DNA of 64,000 bases from Clarkia xantiana subsp. parviflora (lineage: Eukaryota > Streptophyta > Magnoliopsida > Myrtales > Onagraceae): positions 11,074,634 to 11,138,633 of the forward strand of contig JAPTYO010000010.1 of the NCBI GenBank assembly GCA_036873135.1, written 5' to 3'. The position numbers and the translations under genes were made by a program. Position 1 is the stretch's first letter. Each line of letters opens with the position of its first letter. Positions 22,731 to 35,081 of the stretch are shown here, piece after piece. Under the pieces are notes generated by a model. The model was not told the origin of the DNA. It did no database searches and saw only the letters and a program-made list of their open reading frames with translations.

Positions 22731-23331
22731 GGGATAAATGTATTTTTCATTACTTGTTTCATCGGAATTTACTTTTCATATACTTGTTTTTTTTTACACT
22801 TTTAGTACTAACCGTTTGCATTTTGTACCTTTTTAGTACCCCGTAAAAGTTCTGTCTATATTGACCGTTAAAAGTTATGTGAGTGACCCTAAACTTTTTA
22901 TTTTGTTCAATTTAGTCAATCTAATACATCTCTAAATTTTATTTTGTTCAATTTAGTCCTTAAATTTCAAAATCGAACAATTGACCCAAATTGACATAGT
23001 TGGACCTAGCCCACGGACCTAGCGGGGTCGCCTGGGTCCATGGGCGGCTAGGCCAATTTGGGTCAAGGGTTCGATTTTGAAATTTTAGAACTAAATTGAA
23101 CAAAATAAAATTTAGAGATGTATTAGATGGACTAAACTGAGCAAAATAAAAAGTTTAGGGTCACTCACGTGCACGACACGTGACTCTTAACGGCCAAAAT
23201 AGACGGAACTTTAACGGATGTACTAAAATGGTACAAAATGTAAACGATTGATACCAGAAATGTACAAAAAAACAAGTGGTACAAAAAGTAAATTTCAGTC
23301 AAACAAGTGGTATAAAAAATACATTTATTTC
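22731..23331. mobile_element. Palindromic Mutator-like MITE (601 bp)
   Basis: Left gggataaatgtatttttcat and right ...aaaaaatacatttatttc are inverted ends; both arms carry ttttattttgttcaattta and its mirror. Flanks ttaataata (22722-22730) and ttaatatta (23332-23340) form a 9-bp duplication with one mismatch, the size expected of Mutator-like elements. Confidence 0.75.
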
Positions 23332-23340
23332 TTAATATTA

Positions 23341-24204
23341 CTCAAATCGAGTCGTGCAGTTATTTTGAAGGATAAAAATACTTCACGTATTTGGTTAATT
23401 ACTCCTAGAAAAGGTAGAAATTGGGACTATTACGAAACATACAATGCATCGCATTACAGACGTATGATTATCATGATTGAATCGGGTTTATATTCCATTT
23501 CTTAGAAAGAAAAAAACTCAAATCATATATATCCAATAATATTGGGATACTTTTGTACAAAGTTTCTACCCAATCACACACAATGAAGCCACAGTTAAGT
23601 GAAATTGAATAGACGAAAAAAATTGATCTATGAATAATATTGCTATAGTGATAGGCAAGAATAAAAAGCGTGACGTGTTTGAAAAAATATATATTATTGT
23701 GATTATATTCATGTTTTCTTCATTTTCATCATCATATTCATTTTAGAGCCATTTACTGCGTGTTCTATGGCGATCCTGCCAAATTGAGACGGCTAATACT
23801 GTTGGTGTTTTGATTATATATATATATGTTTTGTAACAAAGACAGGACAGTTGGTGAAGTTGGGCACCATAATGTCTTGGTAGACTTAAGGCTTGTCTTG
23901 TTCTCGTGTTCCAACATCGTGTTATGTAGTTGGCAATTTTAGCTTTCCACCTTATCTATTTGTCGGCGGGTATATGAAGAATAATCTAATGTTAAGTACA
24001 ATAGTATTATTACTTAGAAAAAGGTACAATATTATTCTCTGTTATTATTTTAATAATAATTAAATAATTACTATGATATATTTATTACATGTTCCAAACT
24101 AATTAATAATTGTTTGGTGGGTGTCTTTAGGGGCCTCATCAAGAGTGAACAACACTCTTATGTTTTATTTTAGGAATTTGATTTAATTATAAATGAAATT
24201 TATT
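23341..24204. other. Intergenic DNA
   Basis: AT-rich, with no coding signal, RNA gene or clear repeat recognised. Confidence 0.3.
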
Positions 24205-24672
24205 TAATTATAAATCGTTACTCAAACTTTATTTATTTATTTTTTAAATTTGACTACATAAACTTCTAATTTATGTGCAAATTGCTACATTAGTTATATT
24301 TTATTTTTTATCGAATTTGACATAAACAGAACAAGTGTTGGCTACGTGAGTTCTTTTGATGTATACTCAAGATGAATTCACTAAGAAATTGAAATGATTG
24401 CAGTAAAATACATTCACTTTACATGCTCAATAGAAAGACACCATTATAACTGGATGGAGGGAGGTCCAATTGAAGGTAGTTAGTTGTAATACTTTCAGTT
24501 CCTTACTGAATTCACGTTGAGTACACATCAAAAGACCCTATGTGGCCGGAATATACTTATTTTATGTCAAATTTTGACAGATATTGTAACATATGTAACA
24601 ATTTACTCGTAATTGAAATTTTAAATAGTCAATTTAAAAAAAAAGTAAAGTTCAAGTATTAATTTGTAACTG
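24205..24672. mobile_element. Palindromic MITE (about 470 bp)
   Basis: The centre pairs ttcttttgatgtatactcaa (24351) with gagtacacatcaaaagaccc (about 24520-24537). Outer arms also pair, for example tttgacataaac near 24318 with ttatgtcaaattttgacag. Long terminal repeats and no coding capacity fit a foldback MITE. Exact ends and target duplication not established. Confidence 0.6.
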
Positions 24673-24691
24673 AGTAGTGTTTGGCCACTAA

Positions 24692-25228
24692 TAGGGATGG
24701 CAACGCGGCGGGTCGGGGCCGGTTTTCGCAGCCCCGGACCCGCCTCGCGGGTCGGCCTGGCAGACCCGGACCCGGACAGGGGTACCTCCTGGGGCAGTCA
24801 GCTTGGGGGAAAAAAATCCCGCGGGTCGACCCGCCTCACCCCGACCCGACCCACCGCAAGAACATTTTTTTTTTTTTTTTTCACTTCTCAATATTACATT
24901 TTTTTTTGCCAAAATATTACATTATATATAAATTCAAACCACAAATTAACAATCTTAACAATTTAAATATACATCTATTGATAATTTGGTCATTGTTATT
25001 TATATAGGTATTATATTACCATATTATTTAGTAAATGTTACATCATATTAACATTAAAAAAAAATATATATATATAAAGGCACTTCGGGGCGGGTCTACG
25101 GGGGCCCTGCCCCGCGCCCCTAGACCTGGACCAACCCCGACCCGGGTCCGCCCCACCCCGTGACCCGCGGGTCGGCATATCATCCGGTCAAAACCGGATC
25201 GGGGCTCCGAGACCCGTTGCCAACCCTA
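24692..25228. mobile_element. hAT MITE, GC-rich ends (537 bp)
   Basis: Begins tagggatggcaacgcggcgg and ends gagacccgttgccaaccct+a. Flanks are gccactaa (24684-24691) and gccattaa (25229-25236), an 8-bp duplication with one change. GC-rich subterminal cgggtcgggg modules surround an AT-rich, T-run-bearing core. A closely related copy sits at 34866-35522. Confidence 0.85.
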
Positions 25229-25236
25229 GCCATTAA

Positions 25237-25919
25237 CCCTCAAATATAATTTACTATGAACTTTATATATATATACCAAATTAACTAATAACTTTTTAGC
25301 TGGGTGTCTTAAAAACTTTAAAATGACGACAACATTTGTAGCATACTTTACTATATTAGGGGTAAAGTGCATACGATAAATATTTTTCAATTTTAAAAAT
25401 TAATAGTGTTTAAACTCAAAAACTTTGATTAATAAATAAATAAAATACTGAAGTTACAACCATATTACAACATTCGTCTTTATATAATGTACTTACCGAA
25501 CTAACTAATAATTGGTCCAACACGAATGTTGTTTTTCTAGTGAGAAAGAAAGCAAACGACTTGCGTCAGCAATGGGTTTGACCTGAATGGTATGCTAGGC
25601 ACGTTCAGATTCAGTTCAGTCCAGAAACAACCAACAACCAAGAAACCACCTTTGTCCAGTACGGCGCTAATGGACGACGAATGCAGTCAATTTAATGAAC
25701 TTCTCTTTAAAACAATAATTAATTAATATTAAAAAGGGGAAATTGTTTCTTTCCCCCCTTAAGTTTGGACTATTTTAACTATTACTCCTTGAAGTTCCTT
25801 TTGGCCACTGATTACTCCTTTAAGTTAATTTGATCATTTTATGACAAGTTTAATGTTTCCCCACAACTTAATATAGTTGTTAAGTTAAGTTTTAAAATGC
25901 TCGAGTAAGCTCTCATATA
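25237..25919. other. Intergenic DNA left of the E1 retrotransposon
   Basis: AT-rich with no gene recognised. It ends in gtaag (25920-25924), the target duplication of E1. Confidence 0.3.
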
Positions 25920-25924
25920 GTAAG

Positions 25925-26670
25925 TGTTAAGACGTGTTCCTCGGGTTGACGGGTCTCTGATCCGAGTGACACCTCTCACGGGTATTTCGCTCTTCTTTCC
26001 GATCCGCTTAGCTTAGCTTTCTGATCCTTAGCTCCACTCCTTGTAGACCTGCACAAGGGGCAGTGCTGAGCACGGAGAGAGGGGGTGGTGCTCAGTGAAC
26101 CCTCTCTGATGCCTAAGTAAGTTCGGGCTCTTTAGAGAGAGAAAATCCTAGAGAGAATGCAGAGCTAAAATGTGAGAAGATGTAAACTTGTCCAAATGAA
26201 TAGAACTTGCGAAGTATATATAGGCTACGAGGGGATTAAAGTGGCTTAATGACACCGTTAATCCCTAAACGTACTTTATTAACACATAACAGTAGGATTA
26301 AAACCTTTAAAGACACGGAGAGGTGGGTGAAAAAGTCTAAGTATGAGTCGGGTAAAATGGATGTTGGAACCCTTGGGGTTGGATGGGAAATCCGACCCCT
26401 AAGGCCTAGGATCGGGTCAGCTTGCCCGACCTCTCTTGGGAGGGGCTGGGTCAGCTGACCCGATCCATCCTAGGAGAGATCGGGCCGGCTAGCCCGATCT
26501 CACCTAGGTGAGACCAACAGACCGGTCCGGACGAATATTTTGCCTTGTCTGGGCCGTTCGCGTTGCGAGTGAAGTGCTCGGGTCCAAGTTTCGATTTATA
26601 ATCGTAAGTGGGGCAATTAAAACAAGACAATCCGAAAGGAGACAGGTTCAAATTGGGCGTATATCCATCA
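25925..26670 (-). repeat. E1 3' LTR
   Basis: On the plus strand it reads tgttaagacgtg...gtatatccatca, so in element sense it starts tgatggatatacgccc and ends ...cttaaca. Around 26400-26510 it contains short inverted modules built on cctaggtgag and gatcgggccggctagcccga. The tract just outside on the internal side is gactcgggagcacg in element sense, the likely polypurine tract. Confidence 0.88.
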
Positions 26671-27017
26671 CGTGCTCCCGAGTCAACCAACGGCTTAACC
26701 CTTGATTGACTCTATTTTACGATGGATTGCTATATCTTGACGAATCTTTTGCATGTCTGTAGGCGCCTTTTCCGGGTCTTATCTTCAATTTCTCAAAACA
26801 GAGGAAGAATAAACGTTAGAGCAAAATGGGACGTGCCTAGACACATGTCCGAAAAATGTGTATATGAAAATCTGATCTTCTATTCTATACATTTTAAAAA
26901 CATGTACATGCGTGGGGATGTAATGCAATCATGAGTACGGACTAATGCAATATAGCTTCGTGTCATCATATTCAATACGTGATCATGTGGGGTGAATCAT
27001 GTCTATGAAAAAATATT

Positions 27018-27626
27018 GGGTGAAAGGTACTTTTGATACCACATGTTTGACCGAATGTGGCTTTTAGTACTGGATGTTCAGTTTTGTATACTTTTGGTAC
27101 CAAACGTTTGAAAAAATGTGGCTTTTGGTACATCCGTTAGTTGGCCGTTAGTTTTGGCCGTTAAATGACATGTACAAGTCACGTGATCGACTCTAAACTT
27201 TTAATTTTGTTCAATTTATGTCCATCAAATATATTCCTAACTTTTATTTTGTTTAACTTAGTCATAACACTTCAAAATCGGACCCAACTAAACCAATCGA
27301 ATTCAATTGACATAGCCTCATTTGGGTCAAATTTACCCAATTGGAGATAGGTCCCAGTTGGGTTCGATTTTGAAGCTTTAGGACTAAATTAAACAAAATA
27401 AAAGTTATGAATATATTTGAGGGACTAAATTGAACAAAATTAAAACTTTAGAGTCGATCACGTGACTTGCACATGTCATTTAACGGCCAAAACTAACGGC
27501 CAACTAACGGATGTACCAAAAGCCACATTTTTTCAAACGTTTGGTACCAAAAGTATACAAAACTGAACATCCAGTACTAAAAGCCACATTCGGTCAAACA
27601 TGTGGTATCAAAAGTACCTTTAACCC
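27018..27626. mobile_element. Palindromic Mutator-like MITE (609 bp) with perfect 9-bp target duplication
   Basis: Starts gggtgaaaggtacttttgat and ends atcaaaagtacctttaaccc, flanked by aaaaatatt at 27009-27017 and 27627-27635. The arms are inverted copies over nearly the full length (e.g. taacggccaaaactaacgg and its mirror). The 9-bp duplication identifies the family to which the 8041-13089 element also belongs. It is inserted near the 3' end of E1. Confidence 0.9.
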
Positions 27627-28004
27627 AAAAATATTTAGACCAGATCCAAAAAAATTCTAAGTATGAGAAATTGAGATATATGCCTATAGAGTGTTAACTT
27701 GAATAGAAATATTCCTAACCATAGTTAAAAAGGGGGGTAAAGATGATAGTTTTCTATCTAACCCTTAGATCTCCATTAATTCAAATTGATGGTGGTGATT
27801 ATGTCTACTCTAAAATAAGGGAATAGAATTACCTCACTTGGAGTCACCATCATCTTTTTTCTTCACTACACAATCTTGGGAACCAAGAAAAAACTCCAAG
27901 CCCTAATTTTGGAGGTGGCCGGCTCAAATCCACGGCGAGGGAAGAGGGCTTCCGGCACGGCGGAGTGATCTCGTACGGAGGGCGACCAGCACGGCGGGGC
28001 CAGT

Positions 28005-28503
28005 TAGGGGTGTAAACGAGCTGAGTTGAGCCGAGTATCTGGCAAGCTTGACTCGACTCACTTTACTCGAGCTCGAGCTCGAACTCGGCCGAGCTTATAT
28101 TTTTCAAGCTCGAACTCGACTTGATTCGATACTCGATGAGTTCGAGCTCGGCTCGACTCGGCTCAATAAGTTTAAAATTCAATTAAATCATAGTTGGTGC
28201 ACCTTGTTTTGAGCTCGAAGTCGACTCGATTAGTCTTTTGGCTCGAGCTCGAGCTCGAACTCGAACTCGAACTCGACTTGAATTGAATATACAGCTCGAA
28301 TAAACTCGAGTTCGAACTCGACTCGAATAGGCGAAACAAAAAAGCTCGATTAGGCTCGCGAGCCTCTCGAGTCGAGTACTATTAAACTCGTACTCGACTT
28401 CAGAAAAAGCTCGACTCGGCTCGAATTTTAGCGAGTCGAATTCGAATATTGACCGAGCCGATCTCGAGTACCTCACGAGTAGCTTGTCTCGTGTACACCC
28501 CTA
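28005..28503. mobile_element. hAT MITE (499 bp) with perfect 8-bp target duplication
   Basis: Ends taggggtgtaaacgagct and ...gtgtacacccct+a, flanked by gggccagt at 27997-28004 and 28504-28511. The interior is a dense run of gagctcgagctcgaactcga-type repeats. It lies in the GC-rich leader upstream of the E1 antisense gene. Confidence 0.9.
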
Positions 28504-28511
28504 GGGCCAGT

Positions 28512-29267
28512 CACGGCGGAGGCGTCGCGGGCTGGAACGGAGGCGGACCAGCACAATAGCGACGGGGAGAAGAGGTTCCTCCGGTGGGCGACGCGAGAGC
28601 TTCTCCGGCGACTGCAGGCGACGGGAGCGGGGCAGCGGGGCGATCTTTCCGACTAGGGCCAGCGACGGCGGTGACAGCTCTACGCCGGTGACGACGGGCC
28701 AACTCCGATCACGGCAAAGTCTCGATTTTGAATCGAGCCTTCGAATCGGCTCGGGATTTCCCAAGGTTCGATCTTTTTTCCGTCTTGTGAACATATTAAA
28801 TGATCGTATTTCGATTGCCTATGCTTGATTTGTGATGATTTCCCGAATGCTTGACTTGTGATGGTCGTATTGAGTAGATAGTCGTTTGCTCGGAAATGAT
28901 TTTTGCCCGTTGGATTTCCTTTGTTCAACTTTGATGTCACGGAATTACTTGTATGTCGAGTGTTGTTTGAGGGGTATAAATGTCCTTTTCTCGGGAAATG
29001 GTTTTTTGCCCGAGTGAAATTGCCCGATTTTGTTGTCTTAAAAATGCTCACACGTAGCCATTTTTGTTATTGGGTATCCTCGAGTCTTGATTGTTGCTCG
29101 TTGATCGTTATACGACATAGTTGTCGATATGTCGATGTTGGGTTATTTCCGAGCTTACCCTGGAAATTGCTCATGTTCTGATACTTAGCGTGATATGGCA
29201 GGTATTATACTCGTGGTGGTGCCCCAAAACTCGGACTTTGCAACGGCGCTACATTCTTCGCAGGATG
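28512..29267 (+). promoter_or_regulatory. GC-rich leader upstream of the E1 antisense gene
   Basis: Together with 27640-27996 this corresponds to E2 46300-46900 (reverse orientation). A conserved segment containing gatgatagttt...aacccttagatct (27741-27776) and a following attatgtc block occurs in both elements. It is followed by a GC-rich, CGG-rich tract and, at about 29193-29202, an acceptor-like gatatggcag also present in E2. It probably contains the promoter and leader of the antisense transcript (inference). Confidence 0.4.
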
Positions 29268-31724
29268 AGTAAGTTTTTCATCCCCTCCATTCGTCGCGTT
29301 ACTTTCTTTCCTGATGTTAGCTCAGAGTCGGATTCTAAGTCAGATACTGAGTTTGAATATTGGTATGAGTCGGATTCTATCTCAAGTTTGGAATTTCCTA
29401 CTGCTTTCGAGTTAGGTCCCATTGTCAGGGAACCATTTGGGTCAGAGTGACTATAACGAACATGTTGAGCTAGGTGACGTTAGTCCCTTAGATGAACCCT
29501 TATACCCCTTCCTTCCGTCTCTGAAGAACATTCGAGAGACCGTGACAGTGCCCCCGGAGGGGAAGGTTATAGTGTACACCTCCCAGATTCGATACGGGTT
29601 ACGATTCCCCTATTGTGATGATTTTATCGAACTTTGCCGATTTTTCCGGATTTCTCCAGTGAAACTTGCCCCCAGTGTTATCCGTGTCTGGGTAGGATTT
29701 CGAGTATTATGTCAGTGGTATTCCTGGAAGTACTCCTTGGTTCTATTCCGGTGTTTTTATCGCTTCCAATATCAGAAGAAGATCGGTTTCGCGAGCTTGG
29801 TGACTCGTTATCCTCTTCTTAAGGACACTCGTTTTGAGGATTTGAGGTTGGGTGAGGTCGAGTGGAACAACGACCTTCGCTTTGTGGCTCCCCTCGATAA
29901 TTCGTCGATTCATTGGTCTAAGTATTATTTCTTCATCGCCGATCGCTATGTGACTTGGTCGGTTCTTCATGAGAATTAGTCGGATGGCTGGCCTTCCTTT
30001 GGGGAGTTCTCTTCCTCAGATATAAAGACCATGAAGGTTATTTATCAAAGCCATCAGACCAGGTCTTATTGTCCTGTGTCTACGGTGACCGAGACGGATC
30101 TGTATGAGGCGGGGATTCGCTTGACCCCTCCCTCTGAGGGTTTGGTATGTCACTTAGTTTTCTTGTTTTCATTCATCTTTTTTTTTCCTTTGTAGGTTTG
30201 TTTCACGGAAAAACCTATAATGTGCAAGAGGAGCCCATTGATTTGAGCTAGAGGAAGGGACCCTCCAGCTCTGCTCCCAAGAAATCTTCTAAGTCGGGAA
30301 GGGCTGCAGAGGCTTCCAGTATGTTCTTTATTCTCTTCTTTTTCTTTTATGATATACTTGTAACCGTTCTCATGTTGTTTTCTTTGTGTTATCAGGGCAC
30401 TCGCCATTGGTCACCGAGCGCGTCGTTCCTGTGAGCAAGAGTTCGATCCAATCAAAGTCTAAGGCACGGAAGCCTGACTCCGAGGTCGGTCCCTCGGCTG
30501 TCAAGAAGAAAAAGACTGCAAGAAACTCTCCTTCGAATGCCCGTTTGCCGACACCTTATCGTGATAAGGTGATAGTGGTCGAAGATGCGCCTTCCTTGCT
30601 TGACAAAGGGAAGTGACCTGCCGATGGTGGTGGGATAACCATAGGTGTGATGCGTCTTCTCCATCTCTTGCCCTCCAACCGAGGGAACGAGTCTCGGGTT
30701 TGTTTCTACTTCATAACTTGTAGATATATTGTTACTTGTTGCTTGTGTTCATTTTCTAACTTGTTGATACAGTCCGACTCCCTGCCTTGAGTCGGAAAGA
30801 CTTGGTTCTTCTGACTGACGAGGATATTGTTGGGGCTGAATGGACTCCTTTTGCTGTATTGGAGGAGTATCATTTTGACAGTCATTCTTCCATGCACACT
30901 CCTGAGGTTGAGGTTCGTGTCTTACGTAGCGTTGTTGTTCCTGGAGATCGCATCTCTCTTCCCGAGTCTCCTAAGAAAACCAGACGTTTTGTTCAAGGGG
31001 TCCTATCTCGTTATGCCCCGGTAAGTGATCTCTTTCTTTTATTTTCCGTTCTAAGTAGTTGTTTACTATGCGACTTGACGTTTGTTCATTGTCTCAGGGC
31101 ATGTCTGACTTGGTTAATCTCTCGTCTGTTGCCCTTGAGCTATCCAAGGAGAACAACGTACTTGAGGATAAACAAGTATCCTTGAAGGCTGAGCTTAGCA
31201 GTGCCGTTGAGAAAACTCGCCTTTCTGATTTGAATATGCAGGAACTTCGGGATCAGGTAGCCTCGCTTGAGACTACTATTGCTGATTTGCGCCGACAGAC
31301 TGATGTTGATTCTTCACTCCATGCTGCGGAGTTGAAGAATATTGAGGAGAAATGTCGCAAGGAGGAGAGAGTTACTGCGGTGGCTGAGTATAATTCTTCC
31401 CCTGCCTATGCTGCTGATTTTCAGGTTCGGTGCACCAAGGAGATGAATCAGTTTGGAGAGTATCTTACGGACCAGATATTCAGGATTGATCATCAGTTTT
31501 CGGTTCACGACCTGGGTGACTTTGGTCCTTATGCTAGTGGTTATGTTGCTGTGCTTAGGGGGCAGACTGCTGTTGCTGAGAACGTGCCTGATGCCCCTGT
31601 GCAGGAGGATACTACGCCTATCAATGTTGTTGATTCAGGTTCCTCTTCATCTTCTTCGAGTTCCATTAGTGGTTCGTCCTCTGAGCATCAGGACCGTGAG
31701 GACTCCCCAGTGGCGTCCGATTGA
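29268..31724 (+). pseudogene. E1 antisense gene: gypsy-type transposon protein (Transposase_28-like) with coiled coil, multi-exon
   Basis: Runs opposite to E1 gag. The 5' part encodes a segment with RYGLRFPYCDD, RFFRISPVKLAPSVIRVWVG and WYSWKYSLVLFRCFYRFQYQ, which I relate to the plant 'putative gypsy type transposon' family (PF04195-like). Introns are marked by donor/acceptor pairs at about 30149/30195, 30322/30396 and 31021/31098, each with a counterpart in E2. The last exon (31099-31724) is an uninterrupted coiled coil followed by the conserved QFGEYLTDQIFRID block and an acidic Ser-rich tail. Lesions: a frameshift near 29430 (PIVREPFGSE stop) and a TAG at 29977, where E2 has Asp-Arg. Function unknown. 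Confidence 0.65.
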
Positions 31725-32095
31725 TTATCTGACATACCTATCTTTGTACATATTCATTTTCTTTTCCTCCCCTTGATGGGTTGAGTGGTTTCTCCCCGTG
31801 TTGGGTTGAGTATATTTTGAAGATCTCCTACTTAGGCACTTTTCGGAGTTGCTACTAGACTTTGTTGTGTTTACTTTCTGTATGATGTTTGCCTTGGCTT
31901 GTGGTATGGATGGTATGATAACTTGTTACTTGGCTGTGGTAGCCTTTTGTGGTTGCTTCTTTGCATATTCCTTTCTTGTGTTTGCATTTATTTGCTTGAT
32001 GTCTCTTTAGCTTCCTCTTGTGCCATGATACCTATAATATCATCATGAACAAATTTGCGTGTTTCTCATATCATGTTGTTGGAGTCATTAAAAAT
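31725..32095. other. E1 spacer between antisense gene and tandem repeat
   Basis: Non-coding, T/G-rich on the plus strand. It contains ccttgatgggttgagt/ccgtgttgggttgagt short repeats near 31771-31811. The E2 equivalent is about 43060-43440. Probably the 3' UTR of the antisense transcript. Confidence 0.4.
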
Positions 32096-32640
32096 ATTTA
32101 CGAGACAGGCTCTCCGAGGGCACATAATGTGTTCGCGAGATAGGCCCTCGGAAGGCACATAATGTGTTCGCGAGATAGGCTCTTGGAAGGCGCGAAATTA
32201 GTTCGCGAGATAGGCTCTCGGAGGGCACATAATTTTTCACGGGATAGGCTCTCGGAGGGCACGGAATTAGTTCGCGAGATAAGTTCTCTGAGGGCACAGT
32301 TTTTCACGAGATAGGCTTTCGGAGGGCACGGAATTTTTCACGAGATAGGCTCTCGGAGGGCACGGAATTAGTTCGCGAGATAGGCTCTCAGAGGGCACGG
32401 AATATGTTCGCGAGATAGGCTCTCGGAGGGCACGAAATTAGTTCGCGAAATAGACTCTAGAGGGCACGGAATTAGTTCGCGAGATAGGCTCTCGGAGGGC
32501 ACATAATTTTTCACGAGATAGACTCTCGGAGGGCACATAATTTTTCACGAGATAGGCTCTCGGAGGGCACATAATTGGTTCGCGAGATAGGCTCTCGGAA
32601 GGCGCAAATTTTTTCGCGAGATAGGCTCTCGGAAGGCACA
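32096..32640. repeat. E1 tandem repeat (about 14 units of 35-40 bp)
   Basis: Direct repeats of a unit with core cgagataggctctcggaggg, alternating with cacataatt or cacggaattagttcg linkers. In element sense the core reads ccctccgagagcctatctcg, which matches the E2 repeat core gccctccgggagcgtatctc. The array sits between the gag' end and the 3' end of the antisense gene in both elements. Confidence 0.9.
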
Positions 32641-32931
32641 GAAAGTGTCATGCACTTGGTTTTCATATCTAAGTAAGGAGTTTGTGGAGATATTGTTATC
32701 TCATACTTAGGATATATTTTGATAAACTTCAACTTCATTGAAAGCATTCATGCCTTATATACAGGAGGGGTGTCATGGGTGGTCCAGGACATCCTTTAAG
32801 GAAACAAAAGATAGTCGAAGACTTGGAAAAACTTCGTGAGTTTTCCGCCTCAAGAGTTGTTTTTGGAAAACTAAACATGCATTATATGAAAGATAAAACC
32901 AAGGATATGGTGTTCCACCGGTGTGATTTCC

Positions 32932-35048
32932 TTAGTTGGTGGTGGAAGGCACGGGTGCTATATATTCCTTTAGTCCTCCCTTGTAGATCATCTCTTCAAT
33001 CTCTATTTTCAATACCATGCAGTCATTTGTCTTATGCCCCCATGTTCCGTGGTAATCACACCATCCTCTTGTGTTATTTTCGAGGAAGGCCTTACCTTCC
33101 TCCTTGCATTCTGGCAGCTCCTTGCTCAGGTATTTCTTGAAAAGTTCATCAACTTGCACCTTAAGAAGAGTAAAGTTGAAATTTACACCCCCTTCTTGTA
33201 TGTGGGCCTCTTCCTCTTTGAATTCTTCACCTTGCTGCCTCCTTTCTTCTTCGATTTCCTTGTCCAACTTTTCTTTAAGTTCGCACATCGTGCTTGTCAT
33301 CACAACTTCATAATGACCTCCAAATGCCTCAAAAGAGGTTGGATGCATGTTTCTAAGGAAAGCTCTTACAGACTCCCCTCCTGTTACCTCCATGTTGGCC
33401 CCATACTCCACGAACTTTTCGAAGTAACTTGCAATGGGTTCCCCTGACATTTTCTTTACATCTCCTATGTACCTGAAGTCTCTTTCAATTGATCTTGTCA
33501 CTCTCCTTCCATTTTCATTATCTGTCTGCTAGGGTATGCTAGTTATCCTTACAACCTTTTCATTTCCTATTTTCTTGGCCAATCTTCAAAACATTTGCTT
33601 GCTTAGGCGGAGTGTGACTCCTGCCCTTTGCTTTCTTTGCCTTAGATATTTTCTGTCCTCTTTTTTAGAGTTTCTGCTATGTCTTCCCCCTGTCATCACC
33701 ATTGCTACCGTGTCTGGTTGCTGTGACGTACGTCTCATAGAATTGACGTAACTAACATTGTCTTGCGGTGCGTTGATCACCTAGGACTTCTCCTATTCCA
33801 TTCTCAGCGATGTACTTCAATTTATGGTGCACTGTTGATGGCACAATCTCATATGGGTTTATTATGGTTCTCCCTAGGATCCCGTTGTAGGCTCCTAAGT
33901 TTTCCACTACCAAGAAGTTCACATTTATCTTCAGTTGTGTCCATCCTTGCCCCAGTGTCACTGGTAGAGTTATCATGCCTAGAGGGTAACTTGTCGCTCC
34001 TGAGAATCCAACTAGAGGAAGGTTCACCGGCTTGATATCTGCCTTGGATTTTCATATCTCTTCAAGCAGGCGCAGTTGTAGTATATCTGCCGAACTTCCT
34101 CCGTCAACAAGTATTCTTTTCACATCGAAATTTTCAATGTCCATTGTTATCATTAAGGCATCGTCATGTGGGGAGACCATATGGCTCTTATCCTTCTCAT
34201 ATAATTCAATTACCATTTCCTTTTCCTCCCTTGGCCTCTTTCTCCACTTTGTTGTTGCATCTATCCTAGAGGCATACACCTCTCTTGTATTTGTTATTGA
34301 TCCGCCTGCCCCGATTCCGCCATGTATCATGTTGATCGTTCCTCTTTTGGTGGGTAATGAATTGCAATCAACCTTCTTATTTCCTTTGTCCTTTTGCATT
34401 GGCCTCGCGGGTGCACTGCTGCCCCCGTGATCTACAAATTGCTTCAATTCTCCCATTTGCAGTGCATTGTTTATGCTTAACTTTAAACTGAAGCATTCGT
34501 TTGTGTCATGGCCATGTGCTTCATGGTTGTCGCACCATTTTTTCTTTTTCATTCCCTACCATTGGGGCTCTCCATCTTGCTGGGGGTGTCCATATCTTCA
34601 AGTTCCTCATTTTTCTTAACACAACTGTCGGGGTTGCATTCAATGGTATGAACTTGATGACATTGATATCCTTTTCTTCTAGCTGCTCACCTGTATGGTT
34701 TCTTGGTTGGGGCGGACGCCAGTCTTGTTGTCTAATGGGCTGGGGAACCTGAGGTGGTTTTACTATGTTTGGCTTTATGTTCTCTTCCTTGGTGGCCTGA
34801 ATCTTTGCCCTCTTGCTCATACTGTGCCTTTCCAGATCAATGGGGGTTTTCACCCTCGCCACGAGTAGGGATGGCAACGGGGCGGGTCGGGGCGGGTTTT
34901 GGCAGCCCCGGACCCGCCCCGCGGGTCGGCCTGGCTGACCCGGCCCCGGCCAATTAGACCTTTCGGGTCGGGTCGGGTCGGGTCGGGTCGGGTCGGCAAT
35001 CCCGCGTGTCGACCCGCGGGGCCCCGACCCGCCCCGTTATGTGAACAA

Positions 35049-35081
<33 letters not shown>

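Noticed and set aside
28501..28794. 97-codon Arg/Pro-rich minus-strand frame
   Set aside because: It lies in the GC-rich leader of the E1 antisense gene; the corresponding E2 region does not conserve the frame.
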